64,000 nucleotides of DNA from Aneurinibacillus sp. Ricciae_BoGa-3 (GTDB lineage: Bacteria; Bacillota; Bacilli; Aneurinibacillales; Aneurinibacillaceae), in the NCBI RefSeq assembly GCF_028421645.1, contig NZ_CP116887.1, positions 2,854,001 through 2,918,000 on the forward strand. Direction: 5' to 3'. Both the position numbers and the translations under genes were made by a program. Shown in pieces: positions 42,709-51,529 of this stretch (its first letter is position 1; each line of letters opens with the position of its first letter). The notes under the pieces were generated by a model that worked only from the letters and a program-made list of their open reading frames with translations, was not told the DNA's origin and made no database searches.

Positions 42709-42882
42709 TTGAGTAAAAAACAGTATTCTATTGAATTTAAATGTGAAGTCATACAGAAAGCCTTGCAGACAAAAAGTCCAAGTTCAGTGGCCAGACAGTA
42801 TAGGCTCAATAGCTTTATCATTTATCGCTGGGTCAAGGAATATAAAGAAGGTAAATACAATTTATCTATGCAGGGTCAATAG
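42709..42882 (+). CDS. 57-residue transposase-type HTH protein under the c-di-GMP riboswitch
   Basis: A TTG eight bases after AAAGGGG opens a 57-codon frame: MSKKQYSIEFKCEVIQKALQ then TKSPSSVARQYRLNSFIIYR and WVKEYKEGKYNLSMQGQ. It matches the N-terminal helix-turn-helix of IS3/IS911-type OrfA (COG2963), but lacks the leucine zipper and there is no orfB, inverted repeat or target duplication. It ends at its own terminator. A domesticated DNA-binding regulator is the best reading. Confidence 0.85.
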   Translation: MSKKQYSIEFKCEVIQKALQTKSPSSVARQYRLNSFIIYRWVKEYKEGKYNLSMQGQ

Positions 42883-42887
42883 TTTAT

Positions 42888-42918
42888 AAAACCTCTTCCA
42901 TATTTGAAGAGGTTTTAT
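42888..42918. terminator. Terminator of the HTH gene
   Basis: AAAACCTCTTC (42888-42898) and GAAGAGGTTTT (42906-42916) form a perfect stem around a seven-base loop. Confidence 0.88.
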
Positions 42919-42961
42919 GCGATATAATAACCGTAACGCTACGATAGGAAGGTGAAGTCGT

Positions 42962-43582
42962 ATGAGAAGTATCCGGCCAGAAGAGATCTCGGCTAAAGAG
43001 AATTATAAACTGTTGACAGGGGCAGTGATCCCCCGTCCAATTGCCTTTGTTACCACTCTTTCCACCGTGAATGAGACCATCAATGCGGCTCCTTTTAGTT
43101 ATTTCAATATGATCAGCAGCAATCCGCCCCTTTTATCGATTTCTGTCCAGCGGGTGAGCGGCAACATGAAAGATACCGCCCGTAACGCAGTGGATCGAGG
43201 AGAATTTGTAGTGCACGTATGTAGCGAACATACAATTGAAGAAATCAACAAAACAGCCGCTACGTTGGACCCGGCTGAAAGCGAACTTGCTTTGACTAGT
43301 CTGCATTCGACTCCCAGCTTACAGATTTCTGTACCGGGCATTAAGGAGGCGCCTATTCGTTTTGAGTGCAAACTCGAGAAGCACCTTACATTTCTCGGGG
43401 AAAAGAATATCATTAGTACCGATTTGTTAATTGGCCGAATTGTCTGTTACCATCTTGCTGAAGAGGTATACGACCCTGAGAAAGGCTATGTCCACGCGGA
43501 AAAAGTAAAACCTGTAAGCCGCCTGGCTGGAGATACATACGCAAAACTTGGCGAGCTATTTTCTCTTAAGCGACCAAAATAA
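42962..43582 (+). CDS. Flavin reductase-like (flavoredoxin/DIM6-NTAB) protein
   Basis: The 206-residue flavin-binding protein has the family opening NYKLLTGAVIPRPIAFVTT, NAAPFSYFNMISSNPPLLSISVQR and LIGRIVCYHL. It is likely an FMN-dependent oxidoreductase of the flavin reductase family. Substrate unknown. It is a single gene after a terminator. Confidence 0.88.
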   Translation: MRSIRPEEISAKENYKLLTGAVIPRPIAFVTTLSTVNETINAAPFSYFNMISSNPPLLSISVQRVSGNMKDTARNAVDRGEFVVHVCSEHTIEEINKTAATLDPAESELALTSLHSTPSLQISVPGIKEAPIRFECKLEKHLTFLGEKNIISTDLLIGRIVCYHLAEEVYDPEKGYVHAEKVKPVSRLAGDTYAKLGELFSLKRPK

Positions 43583-43600
43583 CAAGATGTTCATTTTTTG

Positions 43601-44020
43601 CTAATCAAGCTTAGCAATCATTTTTCTTGTAATATGAATTAATTGTTCGATATCCTCATTATCTAAATTGCTCAGCAGCTGTTGGAGCATGGCATTGCGT
43701 GCTTTTATCACAGACTCCAGCAGTTGTACTCCTTTGTTTGATAAGTCTATCCACACCAGGCGCCTGTCTTTTTCATCACGGATGCGATTGATGAGCCCTT
43801 TTTTCACTAATTTATTTACCGAAATGGTAGTTGCGCTCGGAGAGAGTAAGATATCTTTTGCCAGTTCGCTTACTGTACAGTGTCCTTTATCATGCAGGGA
43901 CCGTAGGAGAAAGAACTGCTGCGGATTCAATTCCTCTTCACAGCTAAGAAAGCGGTTAATATACCGGCTGATTTTTGCGCTTGACTTGTCCAATTCAATA
44001 ATTTGGGCTTCTCGGTCCAT
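43601..44020 (-). CDS. MarR-family transcriptional regulator
   Basis: The 139-residue winged-helix protein has the MarR core (LRSLHDKGHCTVSELAKDILLSPSATTISVNKLVKKGLINRIRDEKDRRLVWIDLSNKG). It lies downstream of the efflux/WrbA operon on the same strand but is separated from it by a strong terminator. It probably controls that operon. Confidence 0.92.
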   Translation of the reverse strand: MDREAQIIELDKSSAKISRYINRFLSCEEELNPQQFFLLRSLHDKGHCTVSELAKDILLSPSATTISVNKLVKKGLINRIRDEKDRRLVWIDLSNKGVQLLESVIKARNAMLQQLLSNLDNEDIEQLIHITRKMIAKLD

Positions 44021-44053
44021 CTCTTATAACTTCCTTTCAGTCAGCTTCTATGG

Positions 44054-44085
44054 AAAAGCCGCTATGCAACAAGATAGCGGCTTTT
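44054..44085 (-). terminator. Terminator of the efflux/WrbA operon
   Basis: AAAAGCCGCTAT (44054-44065) and ATAGCGGCTTTT (44074-44085) form a 12-base-pair stem around an eight-base loop. Confidence 0.9.
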
Positions 44086-44095
44086 AACTTTTGCT

Positions 44096-44476
44096 TTATT
44101 GTCTGTTCATTCTGCGCAATGCATCCCTGTAATCCTGGTCATCGATATGGCCATCAATCTGTTCCTCAGGCGGATGCTCACCCGCTTGAAACTGCCTAAG
44201 GGCTCTACGGAATTCGTCGTCTGACTGAATTCCCTCCTGCCGGGGTGAATGCAGTGGCGCTGCCAGGTTATGATCACGTGTCTCTGGCCGTTTGTATTGT
44301 GACACATAAGTTGGCTGCGCCTCATTTCGCTGCGCTTCATTTGGCTGCGTGACTTCAGCGTTAGTTGCCTTGGCACTTGATTCATTGTTCACTGTTTCTC
44401 TGGTGCCTGCCCTGACATTGTAAACAATCAGGACTATAATTAGTATAACTATTAAGCCAAAAATAGCATACAGCAT
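44096..44476 (-). CDS. Single-pass membrane protein with YRxALRxM motifs (module copy 1)
   Basis: The 126-residue protein has one N-terminal transmembrane helix (AIFGLIVILIIVLIVYNVRA), a disordered polar middle rich in NEAQ repeats, and a C-terminal tail with two related motifs, DDEFRRALRQF and DQDYRDALRRM. The protein at 53849 has the same layout and also follows a WrbA gene. No known family is recognised. AAGGAG lies nine bases before the ATG at 44476; an in-frame TTG at 44482 is too close to it. Confidence 0.82.
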   Translation of the reverse strand: MLYAIFGLIVILIIVLIVYNVRAGTRETVNNESSAKATNAEVTQPNEAQRNEAQPTYVSQYKRPETRDHNLAAPLHSPRQEGIQSDDEFRRALRQFQAGEHPPEEQIDGHIDDQDYRDALRRMNRQ

Positions 44477-44502
44477 AGTCAATATCTCCTTATCTCATGG
44501 GT

Positions 44503-45045
44503 TTATCGGGATGCCAGTTTCGCCGTAACTTCCGCTACTCTCTTCCCAAGAGCCATACCCAATGCGGTTTCTTGTTCACCGAGGGGTGCGACCGGGGTGT
44601 TAGAAGACTCTTCAACCGGGCATGTGATGCCTACACCATAATAAGAACCATAAAGTGCGTTTTCCGGGATATTTCCAGGAAGCCCCACAACAATCATACC
44701 CTGATGATACAACGGTGTAAGCAGATTGAGCAGGGTAGCCTCACACCCGCCGTGTACGGTCGCAGTTGTACAAAATACTGCACCTACTTTACCAACGAGT
44801 GTGCCGCGGGCCCACAGATAACCTAATTTATCAATCCAGTTCTTCAAACCTGAACTGATTGTACCAAAATGACCTGGGCATCCCCAAATAATGGCATCCA
44901 TGTCCGCCATATCCCTCACATTTGCTTCACTTACATGGCTAAAAAAAACTTCTGCCTGCAGGTTTGAACGTGCACCGTCGGCAATTGCTCGAGCTAGTTG
45001 TTCAGTATGTCCGCCTTCACTATCGTATACAACACAAATTTTCAT
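44503..45045 (-). CDS. wrbA: WrbA-like flavodoxin/NAD(P)H:quinone oxidoreductase (copy 1)
   Basis: The 180-residue flavodoxin-fold protein has an FMN-phosphate loop ([12 protein letters not shown]), the WrbA signature [21 protein letters not shown] and the TTATVHGG segment. WrbA proteins reduce quinones by two electrons. It lies in an efflux operon, 35 bases after the MFS gene. It is about three-quarters identical, by eye, to the copy at 53284. Confidence 0.9.
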   Translation of the reverse strand: MKICVVYDSEGGHTEQLARAIADGARSNLQAEVFFSHVSEANVRDMADMDAIIWGCPGHFGTISSGLKNWIDKLGYLWARGTLVGKVGAVFCTTATVHGGCEATLLNLLTPLYHQGMIVVGLPGNIPENALYGSYYGVGITCPVEESSNTPVAPLGEQETALGMALGKRVAEVTAKLASR

Positions 45046-45080
45046 TCGAATATTCCTCCCTGTGTTTTCGGAATTTTACT

Positions 45081-46691
45081 TTAGATAGAGGTTTCAGACG
45101 CAATACCTGCTGCCCGCTCTTTCTTCGCTTTTCTTACATGGTCTTTACGGACATCCCGCAGGAAAAAGCTGAGGACGAGCCCCACAAAGGAAATTCCCGC
45201 AGCCCAGTAGAAAGCATCGTTTATACCAAGCACAGCAGCATTCATGTTGACCTGTCCATATAGCATAGTGGCCGCCATCTGTTTCGCCTGTGCGGCCGGC
45301 ACTCCATATGCATTGGCTACCGAATCGACAAGCGACCCAAACGAGCTGATAAAGGAAGGGCTCATGATATTGGTTTGATCGCTTAACTCTCCCAGGTGCA
45401 TGGTGGTCCGGTTGCTGAAAATCGTTGTAACCAAGCTAATTCCTATTGAACCGGAAATTTGGCGAAGTGTATTCGACATCGCTGTTCCATCGCTATTTTT
45501 TCGTTCTGGCAGCTGGTTCAACCCGGCTGTCATAATCGGCATCATGAGGAAGGACATGCCGAAGGAACGGAACATATAAATAATTAATACCTGTGTAAAA
45601 CTTGTTTCAATCGACAGATGCGTAAACTCATACGTTGTGACCGTTGTAATCAACATACCAAGGATCGCGAGCGGACGCGGCCCGATTTTATCAAAGAGCG
45701 CACCTGATACCGGAGACATGGCCCCCATAACAATCGCCCCCGGCAGCAAAAGCAGACCGGATTCAAGCGGGGTGAAGCCCCGTAAATTCTGCAGATAAAT
45801 CGGGAGCAAGAACATGCCCGCATACATCGCAATGGTGATAATGACACTTATAATATTGGAAAGCGTAAAAATATCGTACCGGAATATCCGGAAGTCCAGC
45901 ATCGGATCGTCTTTGCCTAACTGCTGAAGGACAAAAGCGACAATGCCTACGAGACCCACGATTAAGCTCATCACTACCTCTGCACTGCCCCATCCTTTCG
46001 AACCGGCTTCACTAAAGCCATACAGGAGCCCGCCAAAACCCACTATCGAAGTAATGGTTCCCCACACATCAAGAGAAACCCTCTCCGGTTTCACTCTATT
46101 GCGGAGCAGAAAGAAAGCTAAAACAAAGACAAGTATGCCCAGCGGCACCATGCCATTAAAAAGCAGCCGCCAGCTATAATTTTCTACGACCCAACCGGAT
46201 AATGTAGGTCCCACGGCTGGCGCAAACATCATAGCAAGCCCGAGAATGCCCATCCCTCTTCCCCGAATCTCAGGCGGAAAAACGGATAGAATAATGGTCA
46301 TGACAAGCGGCATTAAAATACCGCCGCCAACCGCCTGAATGAGGCGGCCGATAAGCATAATCGAGAATGTCGGTGACAAGCCACATATGAGTGAACCAAT
46401 CGTAAAAAACAACATCGCCGCCAGAAAGAGTATGCGTACGCCAAAACGCCGAATAAGAAAAGCGGACAACGGAATTAAAACCCCGTTTACCAGCATATAA
46501 CCGGTCAATAGCCATTGAGCCGTCGTCGTTGTTGTATTAAACTCAGTGATCAAATGTGGCAGTGCGACATTAAGCAATGTCTGGTTTAGAATCGCCAGAA
46601 ACAAACCAAGCATTAGGACACTTAACAAAGGGATGTGCTGTGACATGCCCATGCCTTTTTCCTTTTTATTTTTTGCCTGGATCTCCGCCAT
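45081..46691 (-). CDS. DHA2-family MFS multidrug transporter (EmrB-like)
   Basis: The 536-residue transporter has 14 predicted helices and DHA2 motifs: LNVALPHLITEFN with TTAQWLLTGYMLV, and motif C in MFAPAVGPTLSGWVVEN. It follows two membrane-fusion-type genes. The set resembles EmrAB, adapted to a single-membrane cell. Confidence 0.93.
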   Translation of the reverse strand: MAEIQAKNKKEKGMGMSQHIPLLSVLMLGLFLAILNQTLLNVALPHLITEFNTTTTTAQWLLTGYMLVNGVLIPLSAFLIRRFGVRILFLAAMLFFTIGSLICGLSPTFSIMLIGRLIQAVGGGILMPLVMTIILSVFPPEIRGRGMGILGLAMMFAPAVGPTLSGWVVENYSWRLLFNGMVPLGILVFVLAFFLLRNRVKPERVSLDVWGTITSIVGFGGLLYGFSEAGSKGWGSAEVVMSLIVGLVGIVAFVLQQLGKDDPMLDFRIFRYDIFTLSNIISVIITIAMYAGMFLLPIYLQNLRGFTPLESGLLLLPGAIVMGAMSPVSGALFDKIGPRPLAILGMLITTVTTYEFTHLSIETSFTQVLIIYMFRSFGMSFLMMPIMTAGLNQLPERKNSDGTAMSNTLRQISGSIGISLVTTIFSNRTTMHLGELSDQTNIMSPSFISSFGSLVDSVANAYGVPAAQAKQMAATMLYGQVNMNAAVLGINDAFYWAAGISFVGLVLSFFLRDVRKDHVRKAKKERAAGIASETSI

Positions 46692-46728
46692 ATAGCCTCC
46701 TCCTTTCGCTTCAGCTTAATGCTGTTTA

Positions 46729-47364
46729 TCATTTGTGAATCGAAACCGTTGCGTTCATCCCCGGAACAATTCCACCCGGCAGATTATCTAACGAAATTTT
46801 TACGGGTACCTTCTGTGTAACTTTGGTGTAATCGCCGCTTGCGTTTGACTGCGGCAATAACGAGAAGACAGAATTCGCCGCATGCCCAATTTCCTCCACT
46901 TTTCCGGTAACTTTCGTGCCTGTGTCGGCATCAAGTGTGACGTCCACATCCTGGCCAACTTTGACGTCTTTAATATTGGTTTCTTCTATATTCGCTTCAA
47001 CGTATAGTTTCTTTAGATCGACGACCTGAGCGAGCGGCTGACCTGGTGCAACTAACTGGCCACTAGCTGCTTTGTTTTGGATAACAGTCCCGCTAATTGG
47101 AGACGTAATATTGGTATTTTGAGATCCGGCACTTACCTGTCCGACAGTTGCATCCTGATCAACCGAACTGCCTTCGGTTGCTTTCCAGTTTGTAAGCTTG
47201 CCTGCAGCAGGTGAAGCAATCGACACAATATCGCCAGTAACCTTGGCGTCGTCTGTTCCGATATAATTTGATTTCGTGAAATAGTAATAGTAACCGGCAA
47301 AGCCTAAAGCGATTATGGCTAGAAACATGATAAGATTAACCAGAAAAATACGGGTTCTGTTCAT
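46729..47364 (-). CDS. Short HlyD/EmrA-like adaptor, second of two
   Basis: The 211-residue protein has an N-terminal membrane anchor (LVNLIMFLAIIALGFAGYYYYF), a biotinyl-lipoyl-like domain split by a short linker (VSIASPAAGKLTNWKATEGSSVDQ / ITSPISGTVIQNKAASGQLVAPGQPL) and a beta-barrel (YVEANIEETNIKDVKVGQDVDVTLDAD). The long coiled-coil hairpin of Gram-negative EmrA is missing. It lies 37 bases before the MFS gene. Confidence 0.88.
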   Translation of the reverse strand: MNRTRIFLVNLIMFLAIIALGFAGYYYYFTKSNYIGTDDAKVTGDIVSIASPAAGKLTNWKATEGSSVDQDATVGQVSAGSQNTNITSPISGTVIQNKAASGQLVAPGQPLAQVVDLKKLYVEANIEETNIKDVKVGQDVDVTLDADTGTKVTGKVEEIGHAANSVFSLLPQSNASGDYTKVTQKVPVKISLDNLPGGIVPGMNATVSIHK

Positions 47365-47388
47365 GCATGCAATCTCCTTTTTTCAGAT

Positions 47389-48090
47389 TTACTTTTGTAT
47401 TTTGACGCTGGCATTTGATCCAAGAGGCGCATCGTTTGCCTGAAGATTATTTACTGTAATTTTAACGGGAATTCGTTCAACCTTCTTGTTGTTATTGCCT
47501 GAACCGGATGACGAATTGGGGGTTAGGAATGTACCAGCCCAGTTGCCAATTTCTGACACGTTGCCGGTATATTTCACTCCAGGATCGGAGTCAAGAAATA
47601 CATCAGCCTCTTTTCCGATTTTAACGTCCTTTACGCTCCCTTCATCAATGTAGGCAAGAATGTAGGACTTGGATAAATCCGCGATCATGGCGACAGGCTG
47701 GCCTTGTGCGATGATTTCATGCGGAACAGCATTTGTCTGTAGTACCGTTCCGGCAATCGGCGAGACGATATCAACCACGTTGTTCTGGCCTGCAGCCGTT
47801 CCCTGGCCTTTTCCCTGTTTGGCAGCATTGGCGTTGCCGCCGGATGCTCCCTGACCCGCTTGTGACTGTTGCTGGCCAATCACAGATCCCTGCTGGACCG
47901 AATCTCCATTTTTGGCTGACCACTTGGTCAATTTTCCTGTTGCGGGAGTCGCAACCGTAACAATATCAGCTGCCACTTTCGCGTTGTCTGTGGATATATA
48001 GGAAGCACGCTGATATAAGTAATAGCCGCCCCCAGCAATGATAGCCAGCAGACATAGAAAGATAACGACGTTTAGAAGAGTGCGCTTCAT
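47389..48090 (-). CDS. Short HlyD/EmrA-like adaptor, first of two
   Basis: The 233-residue paralog of the following gene has an N-terminal anchor, a lipoyl-like half (VATPATGKLTKWSAKNGDSVQQGSVIG), a Gln/Gly/Ala-rich low-complexity linker in place of a coiled coil, and a beta-barrel (YILAYIDEGSVKDVKIGKEADVFLDSD). It opens a five-gene operon with short gaps (24-37 bases). Confidence 0.88.
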   Translation of the reverse strand: MKRTLLNVVIFLCLLAIIAGGGYYLYQRASYISTDNAKVAADIVTVATPATGKLTKWSAKNGDSVQQGSVIGQQQSQAGQGASGGNANAAKQGKGQGTAAGQNNVVDIVSPIAGTVLQTNAVPHEIIAQGQPVAMIADLSKSYILAYIDEGSVKDVKIGKEADVFLDSDPGVKYTGNVSEIGNWAGTFLTPNSSSGSGNNNKKVERIPVKITVNNLQANDAPLGSNASVKIQK

Positions 48091-48159
48091 AACGTTTTAA
48101 ATCCCTCACTTCCAATTCTGGTTTTGTAAATATTGTTGAAAGCCTTGTTTAAGGCTCTC

Positions 48160-48181
48160 ACTATTTCCTATGAAAAATAGT
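48160..48181. promoter_or_regulatory. Palindrome upstream of the efflux operon, possible MarR operator
   Basis: ACTATTT (48160-48166) and AAATAGT (48175-48181) form an inverted repeat 70 bases upstream of the first adaptor gene. A site for the operon's MarR regulator is possible. The 479-base gap 48091-48569 contains this, an unexplained hairpin at 48377-48406, a small palindromic element at 48420-48466 and the terminator at 48474-48518. Confidence 0.35.
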
Positions 48182-48473
48182 TTTTCACAAAATCATTTTA
48201 CATAAAAACAATTTCTATACTAAATATTTGATGACAAAAAGTCAATATAAGAAATTTTTACTAAGGAATATTTTTTATTCAAAATTAGTAACGGATAAAA
48301 CAGTTTAGCGATCAAAGGATATACCTTTCTATCATGCTTTTTACCAAATCTTTCAGGATGTGAAACCTTTTTGTTGGTGGATAGGAAAGTGCATGCTTCC
48401 TATCCACATAAGCACAACTAAGGCGTTTGACTTCGCCTGCGGCTTGGCGACAGTCAGTTTTCTAAAAAAAAAA

Positions 48474-48518
48474 ATGGATAGAAAAATGGCCGCACATTCC
48501 ATGAGGAACTGCGGCCAT
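48474..48518 (-). terminator. Terminator of the second MFS gene
   Basis: On the minus strand ATGGCCGCA and TGCGGCCAT form a nine-base-pair stem followed by TTTTCTATC. Confidence 0.85.
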
Positions 48519-48569
48519 CAATAAAAGCTAGCATGTAATATAATTTATGAATCATAGAGATGCTGTGCG

Positions 48570-50039
48570 TTATTGTACCGATTTAACCGTTGGTTTTGCT
48601 TTTACAAATGGGCCTGGCCGCAACAATGATGCAACCAGCCCGCAGACAGTCGCGAGCAACATCACAATAAGCGCTGCTTTATAGCCCAGTACAAACTCGG
48701 CCACTGTATGTTCCGACATTTGCGCTGTGGTCCCTGCATATACCGCTTGTTTTAAAGATGGTGACAAGCTGGATGTAATAATCGCCAAAGATGCTGCCGT
48801 ACTCACAACTGTGCCCATATTTTGCAACATGGAGCGGATCCCGTTGGCGATCCCCCTCCGATTGGGTTGCACATGCGTCATAATATACGTTGTGTTCGGC
48901 GTCATAAACAGCCCTGACCCCACCCCGGTCATGAGCATCCCAATTGCCAGTACCCAGTAATTAGCGGCAGGTCCAATTGAAATAGCTAAAATTAACAGCC
49001 CAATCAGCGTGACGCCCAGCCCAAAAGAAGATAACAAACGTGCACTGTATCTGCCGGTCAAACTGCCTGCAATGGGCGAGGCAATGAGCATCCCAATCGT
49101 CTCTGGCAATACTTTTAGACCTGCCGACAGGGTTGAATCGTGGGCCACTGCCTGAAAATATAAAGCAAACAGCAGTACAACCGAAAAGCGCGCGACCGCA
49201 TTAAGAAATACTGCCAGAAAGGCGGATGCAAACGATCGTTCAAGAAACATGGTCAAATCCAGCAGTGGATAAGGGATATGTTTTTCGAACCAAATAAACG
49301 TTGGGAATAGAAGGAGACATAGAACAAATCCTATTAAGACATAGGGATCGCTCCACCCCACTACGCCACCCTCCGAAAGGGAAAGAACGAGACTACCCAA
49401 TAACACCAGAACCAGTACACTTCCGATTACGTCCATTCGCTCCGTTTGTTTCCGGTCTGGATCCGGCCGAATGATGGCGAGGCCAAATATAATGCCTGCA
49501 ATGCCAAAAGGGACACTAAACCAAAACGTCCAGCGCCAGCTAAGGCTTTCAGCCAATAAGCCTCCTACGACAGGCCCTATGAGCTGCGCCACGGAACTAA
49601 CGAGTACGTTAACGCCCAATCCTTTGCTAAGCTCACGGATAGGGAAGGAATCGGTCAACAGTGCCGTCGTATTCGTTATGACAATGGCACCACCGATTGC
49701 CTGAATAATCCTAAAGGCAATAAGCATCCATACGTTTTCCGAAAAGCCCGCCAGCAGACTTGATATCGTAAATACGGCAAAGCCAATCAGATATAACTTG
49801 CGCCTGCCAAAAATATCTGCAAGCCTGCCAAACACTAAAATAAAAATCGTATTAAATAACATATACGATAAAAGAATCCAGCTGGCTTCAACCGGCCCCG
49901 CATGCAATTGCTGCACAACTAATGGGAGTACGACATTGATCATGCCGTAGTTGATCAGCACAAGCAAAACACCGATGCTGGTTACGGTTAAGACGAACCA
50001 GGGGTATTTTGCATTCGAAATCGCTCCATTACCTATCAT
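48570..50039 (-). CDS. DHA2-family MFS multidrug transporter (second)
   Basis: The 489-residue transporter has about 14 helices and the family features YGMINVVLPLVVQQL, EASWILLSYMLFN, LADIFGRRKLYL and LIGPVVGGLLAESLSW. It is related to the transporter at 45081 but clearly diverged. The nearest adaptor gene on this strand is at 52482, with three unrelated genes between. Confidence 0.93.
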   Translation of the reverse strand: MIGNGAISNAKYPWFVLTVTSIGVLLVLINYGMINVVLPLVVQQLHAGPVEASWILLSYMLFNTIFILVFGRLADIFGRRKLYLIGFAVFTISSLLAGFSENVWMLIAFRIIQAIGGAIVITNTTALLTDSFPIRELSKGLGVNVLVSSVAQLIGPVVGGLLAESLSWRWTFWFSVPFGIAGIIFGLAIIRPDPDRKQTERMDVIGSVLVLVLLGSLVLSLSEGGVVGWSDPYVLIGFVLCLLLFPTFIWFEKHIPYPLLDLTMFLERSFASAFLAVFLNAVARFSVVLLFALYFQAVAHDSTLSAGLKVLPETIGMLIASPIAGSLTGRYSARLLSSFGLGVTLIGLLILAISIGPAANYWVLAIGMLMTGVGSGLFMTPNTTYIMTHVQPNRRGIANGIRSMLQNMGTVVSTAASLAIITSSLSPSLKQAVYAGTTAQMSEHTVAEFVLGYKAALIVMLLATVCGLVASLLRPGPFVKAKPTVKSVQ

Positions 50040-50104
50040 CGCTCTAGTACCCTTCTCTCTCTTTTTGCTACCTTATTACCTTAACACAAAAGATTTTTAC
50101 AAAT

Positions 50105-50576
50105 TTATTTTTTAAGGAAATCGCTTATTTCTTTACGGGTTGGAATGGAATTGATAGAACCTTTGCCTGTTGTGGTGAGCGCGCCGCTGGCGTTGGCATA
50201 AGCCAGTATTTCCTTATGATGCTTGTCTAAAGTGGATAAAAAGTTGGGTGGATTTGCCTGCTTTTCTAGCATCTTGTATAGAAAGCCCTCCTGTAACGAC
50301 ACAAAGGCCAGCCCGGTGTTTGCCTCGTTTGTGCGAACAATTTTGTCCGTTTCTATGCCTGCTTTTGCCAACTCCTCCAACAGGAATTGGCCGAACCCAT
50401 CCTCGCCTACCTTTGTAATCATAACGGCCGGCTGTCCATATTTGGCAACCGCTGCCGCCACGTTTGCAGGTGCACCTCCAGGTGTCCGTTCAAAAGAAAC
50501 CACGTCTTTTAGTGCTTTTCCTTTCTGTATGAATAAAATCAATGAGAACTTTCCCTATTGAAAACAGTTTGCCCAT
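50105..50576 (-). pseudogene. Fructokinase (PfkB family) remnant
   Basis: From an ATG at 50576 after GAGGTG, one frame reads MGKLFSIGKVLIDFIHTE. The homologous continuation IQKGKALKDVVSFERTPGGAPANVAAAVAKYG is in another frame. The frame then runs to ANTGLAFVSLQEG and jumps to the C-terminal EILAYANASGALTTTGKGSI, so the central half with most of the active site is deleted. This is a decayed ribokinase-family fructokinase. Confidence 0.87.
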
Positions 50577-50623
50577 CCATTTCACCTCATCGTAAGTTTA
50601 TAGTTATGTAGTACGTATGCATC

Positions 50624-51496
50624 CTAGGCATGATTCTGAAGGTACCTGCCAAAACCCGTCATTACCCACAGATGGATAAGCGCCTGGGTCGAGCAATAAA
50701 GCGGCCAGGGCAATGCGGGCATATAATCATGAATCGCCACGACAAGCGCACTGCCGCCCAGCACTTCACGAAATTCGAGCCTCCCTGTGCTGGCACCCTC
50801 TGCCTTAGCCAAGAGCCCTCCTGTTATATAATACAGCATACGCTCGTTCCAACTGCGCTCAGGTGAGAAAGAAAGAACAAGAAGCGGCCTGGGGATTCCT
50901 TTTGCATAAAAACCCATATCGCCTTCCGGACTTATGTCAACTCTACCAAATGGATGAAGTGACCGTGCGAGCCAGTTTCCATATTCCCGGGCTGCCCAAG
51001 CTGCCCTTTTTCCATTGGGCAATCTAAACCGCTGCACCGAACGCACGGTCCGATTCTTTCCACCGAAACTTTTGTGATCTTTTAAGGCTGCCACAACGTC
51101 GGTTTCGAGGAGCAATTCTTGCACTTTCAGTTGTCTCGAACACAGCGTCTGCTTAATTTCAAGGCTATGTTGGTAGTCTCCAGCCCCTCGTAGATAAATA
51201 ATTTGTTTCACCCCCGCTTTTTCCGCGGCGTAGGACAGGTTATCTGCACAGATGAGCTCCAGGTCGCTTTCACGGCCCTGCGTAAGCCCTGCAGTGTTAA
51301 GATAAGGGGAAAAGTAAAGAATAGCCTCCGCACTGTTTAACAATTTTTCCGTCTCGCACATAGAAAAAAGATCACACGGGATGCACGTTGCGCGATACTG
51401 TACCCCGTAGTGATCGGTAACGATGTTTTGGATTTTGCGGGTGAAATAGCGGCCCTGCCCCGCGGCTCTATGCGGAATTATTAGCTCTGTAACCAT
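50624..51496 (-). CDS. DUF2867 / NAD(P)-binding-like protein
   Basis: In this 290-residue protein the N-terminal half resembles an atypical SDR (EAILYFSPYL; AAEKAGVKQIIYLRGAGD) but lacks a clear glycine-rich nucleotide loop. The C-terminal half matches DUF2867 (SWNERMLYYITGGLLA; GRLEFREVLGGSALVVAIHDYMPALPWPLYCSTQA). YbjT-type proteins have this order. Function unknown, and nucleotide binding is doubtful. Confidence 0.78.
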   Translation of the reverse strand: MVTELIIPHRAAGQGRYFTRKIQNIVTDHYGVQYRATCIPCDLFSMCETEKLLNSAEAILYFSPYLNTAGLTQGRESDLELICADNLSYAAEKAGVKQIIYLRGAGDYQHSLEIKQTLCSRQLKVQELLLETDVVAALKDHKSFGGKNRTVRSVQRFRLPNGKRAAWAAREYGNWLARSLHPFGRVDISPEGDMGFYAKGIPRPLLVLSFSPERSWNERMLYYITGGLLAKAEGASTGRLEFREVLGGSALVVAIHDYMPALPWPLYCSTQALIHLWVMTGFGRYLQNHA

Positions 51497-51529
51497 TCGT
51501 TACTCCTCGTTCCGGTTGAATTAGGAAAC

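Noticed and set aside
42709-42882. Complete IS3-type insertion sequence
   Set aside because: Only an OrfA-like HTH is present; no orfB, terminal inverted repeats or target duplication flank it.
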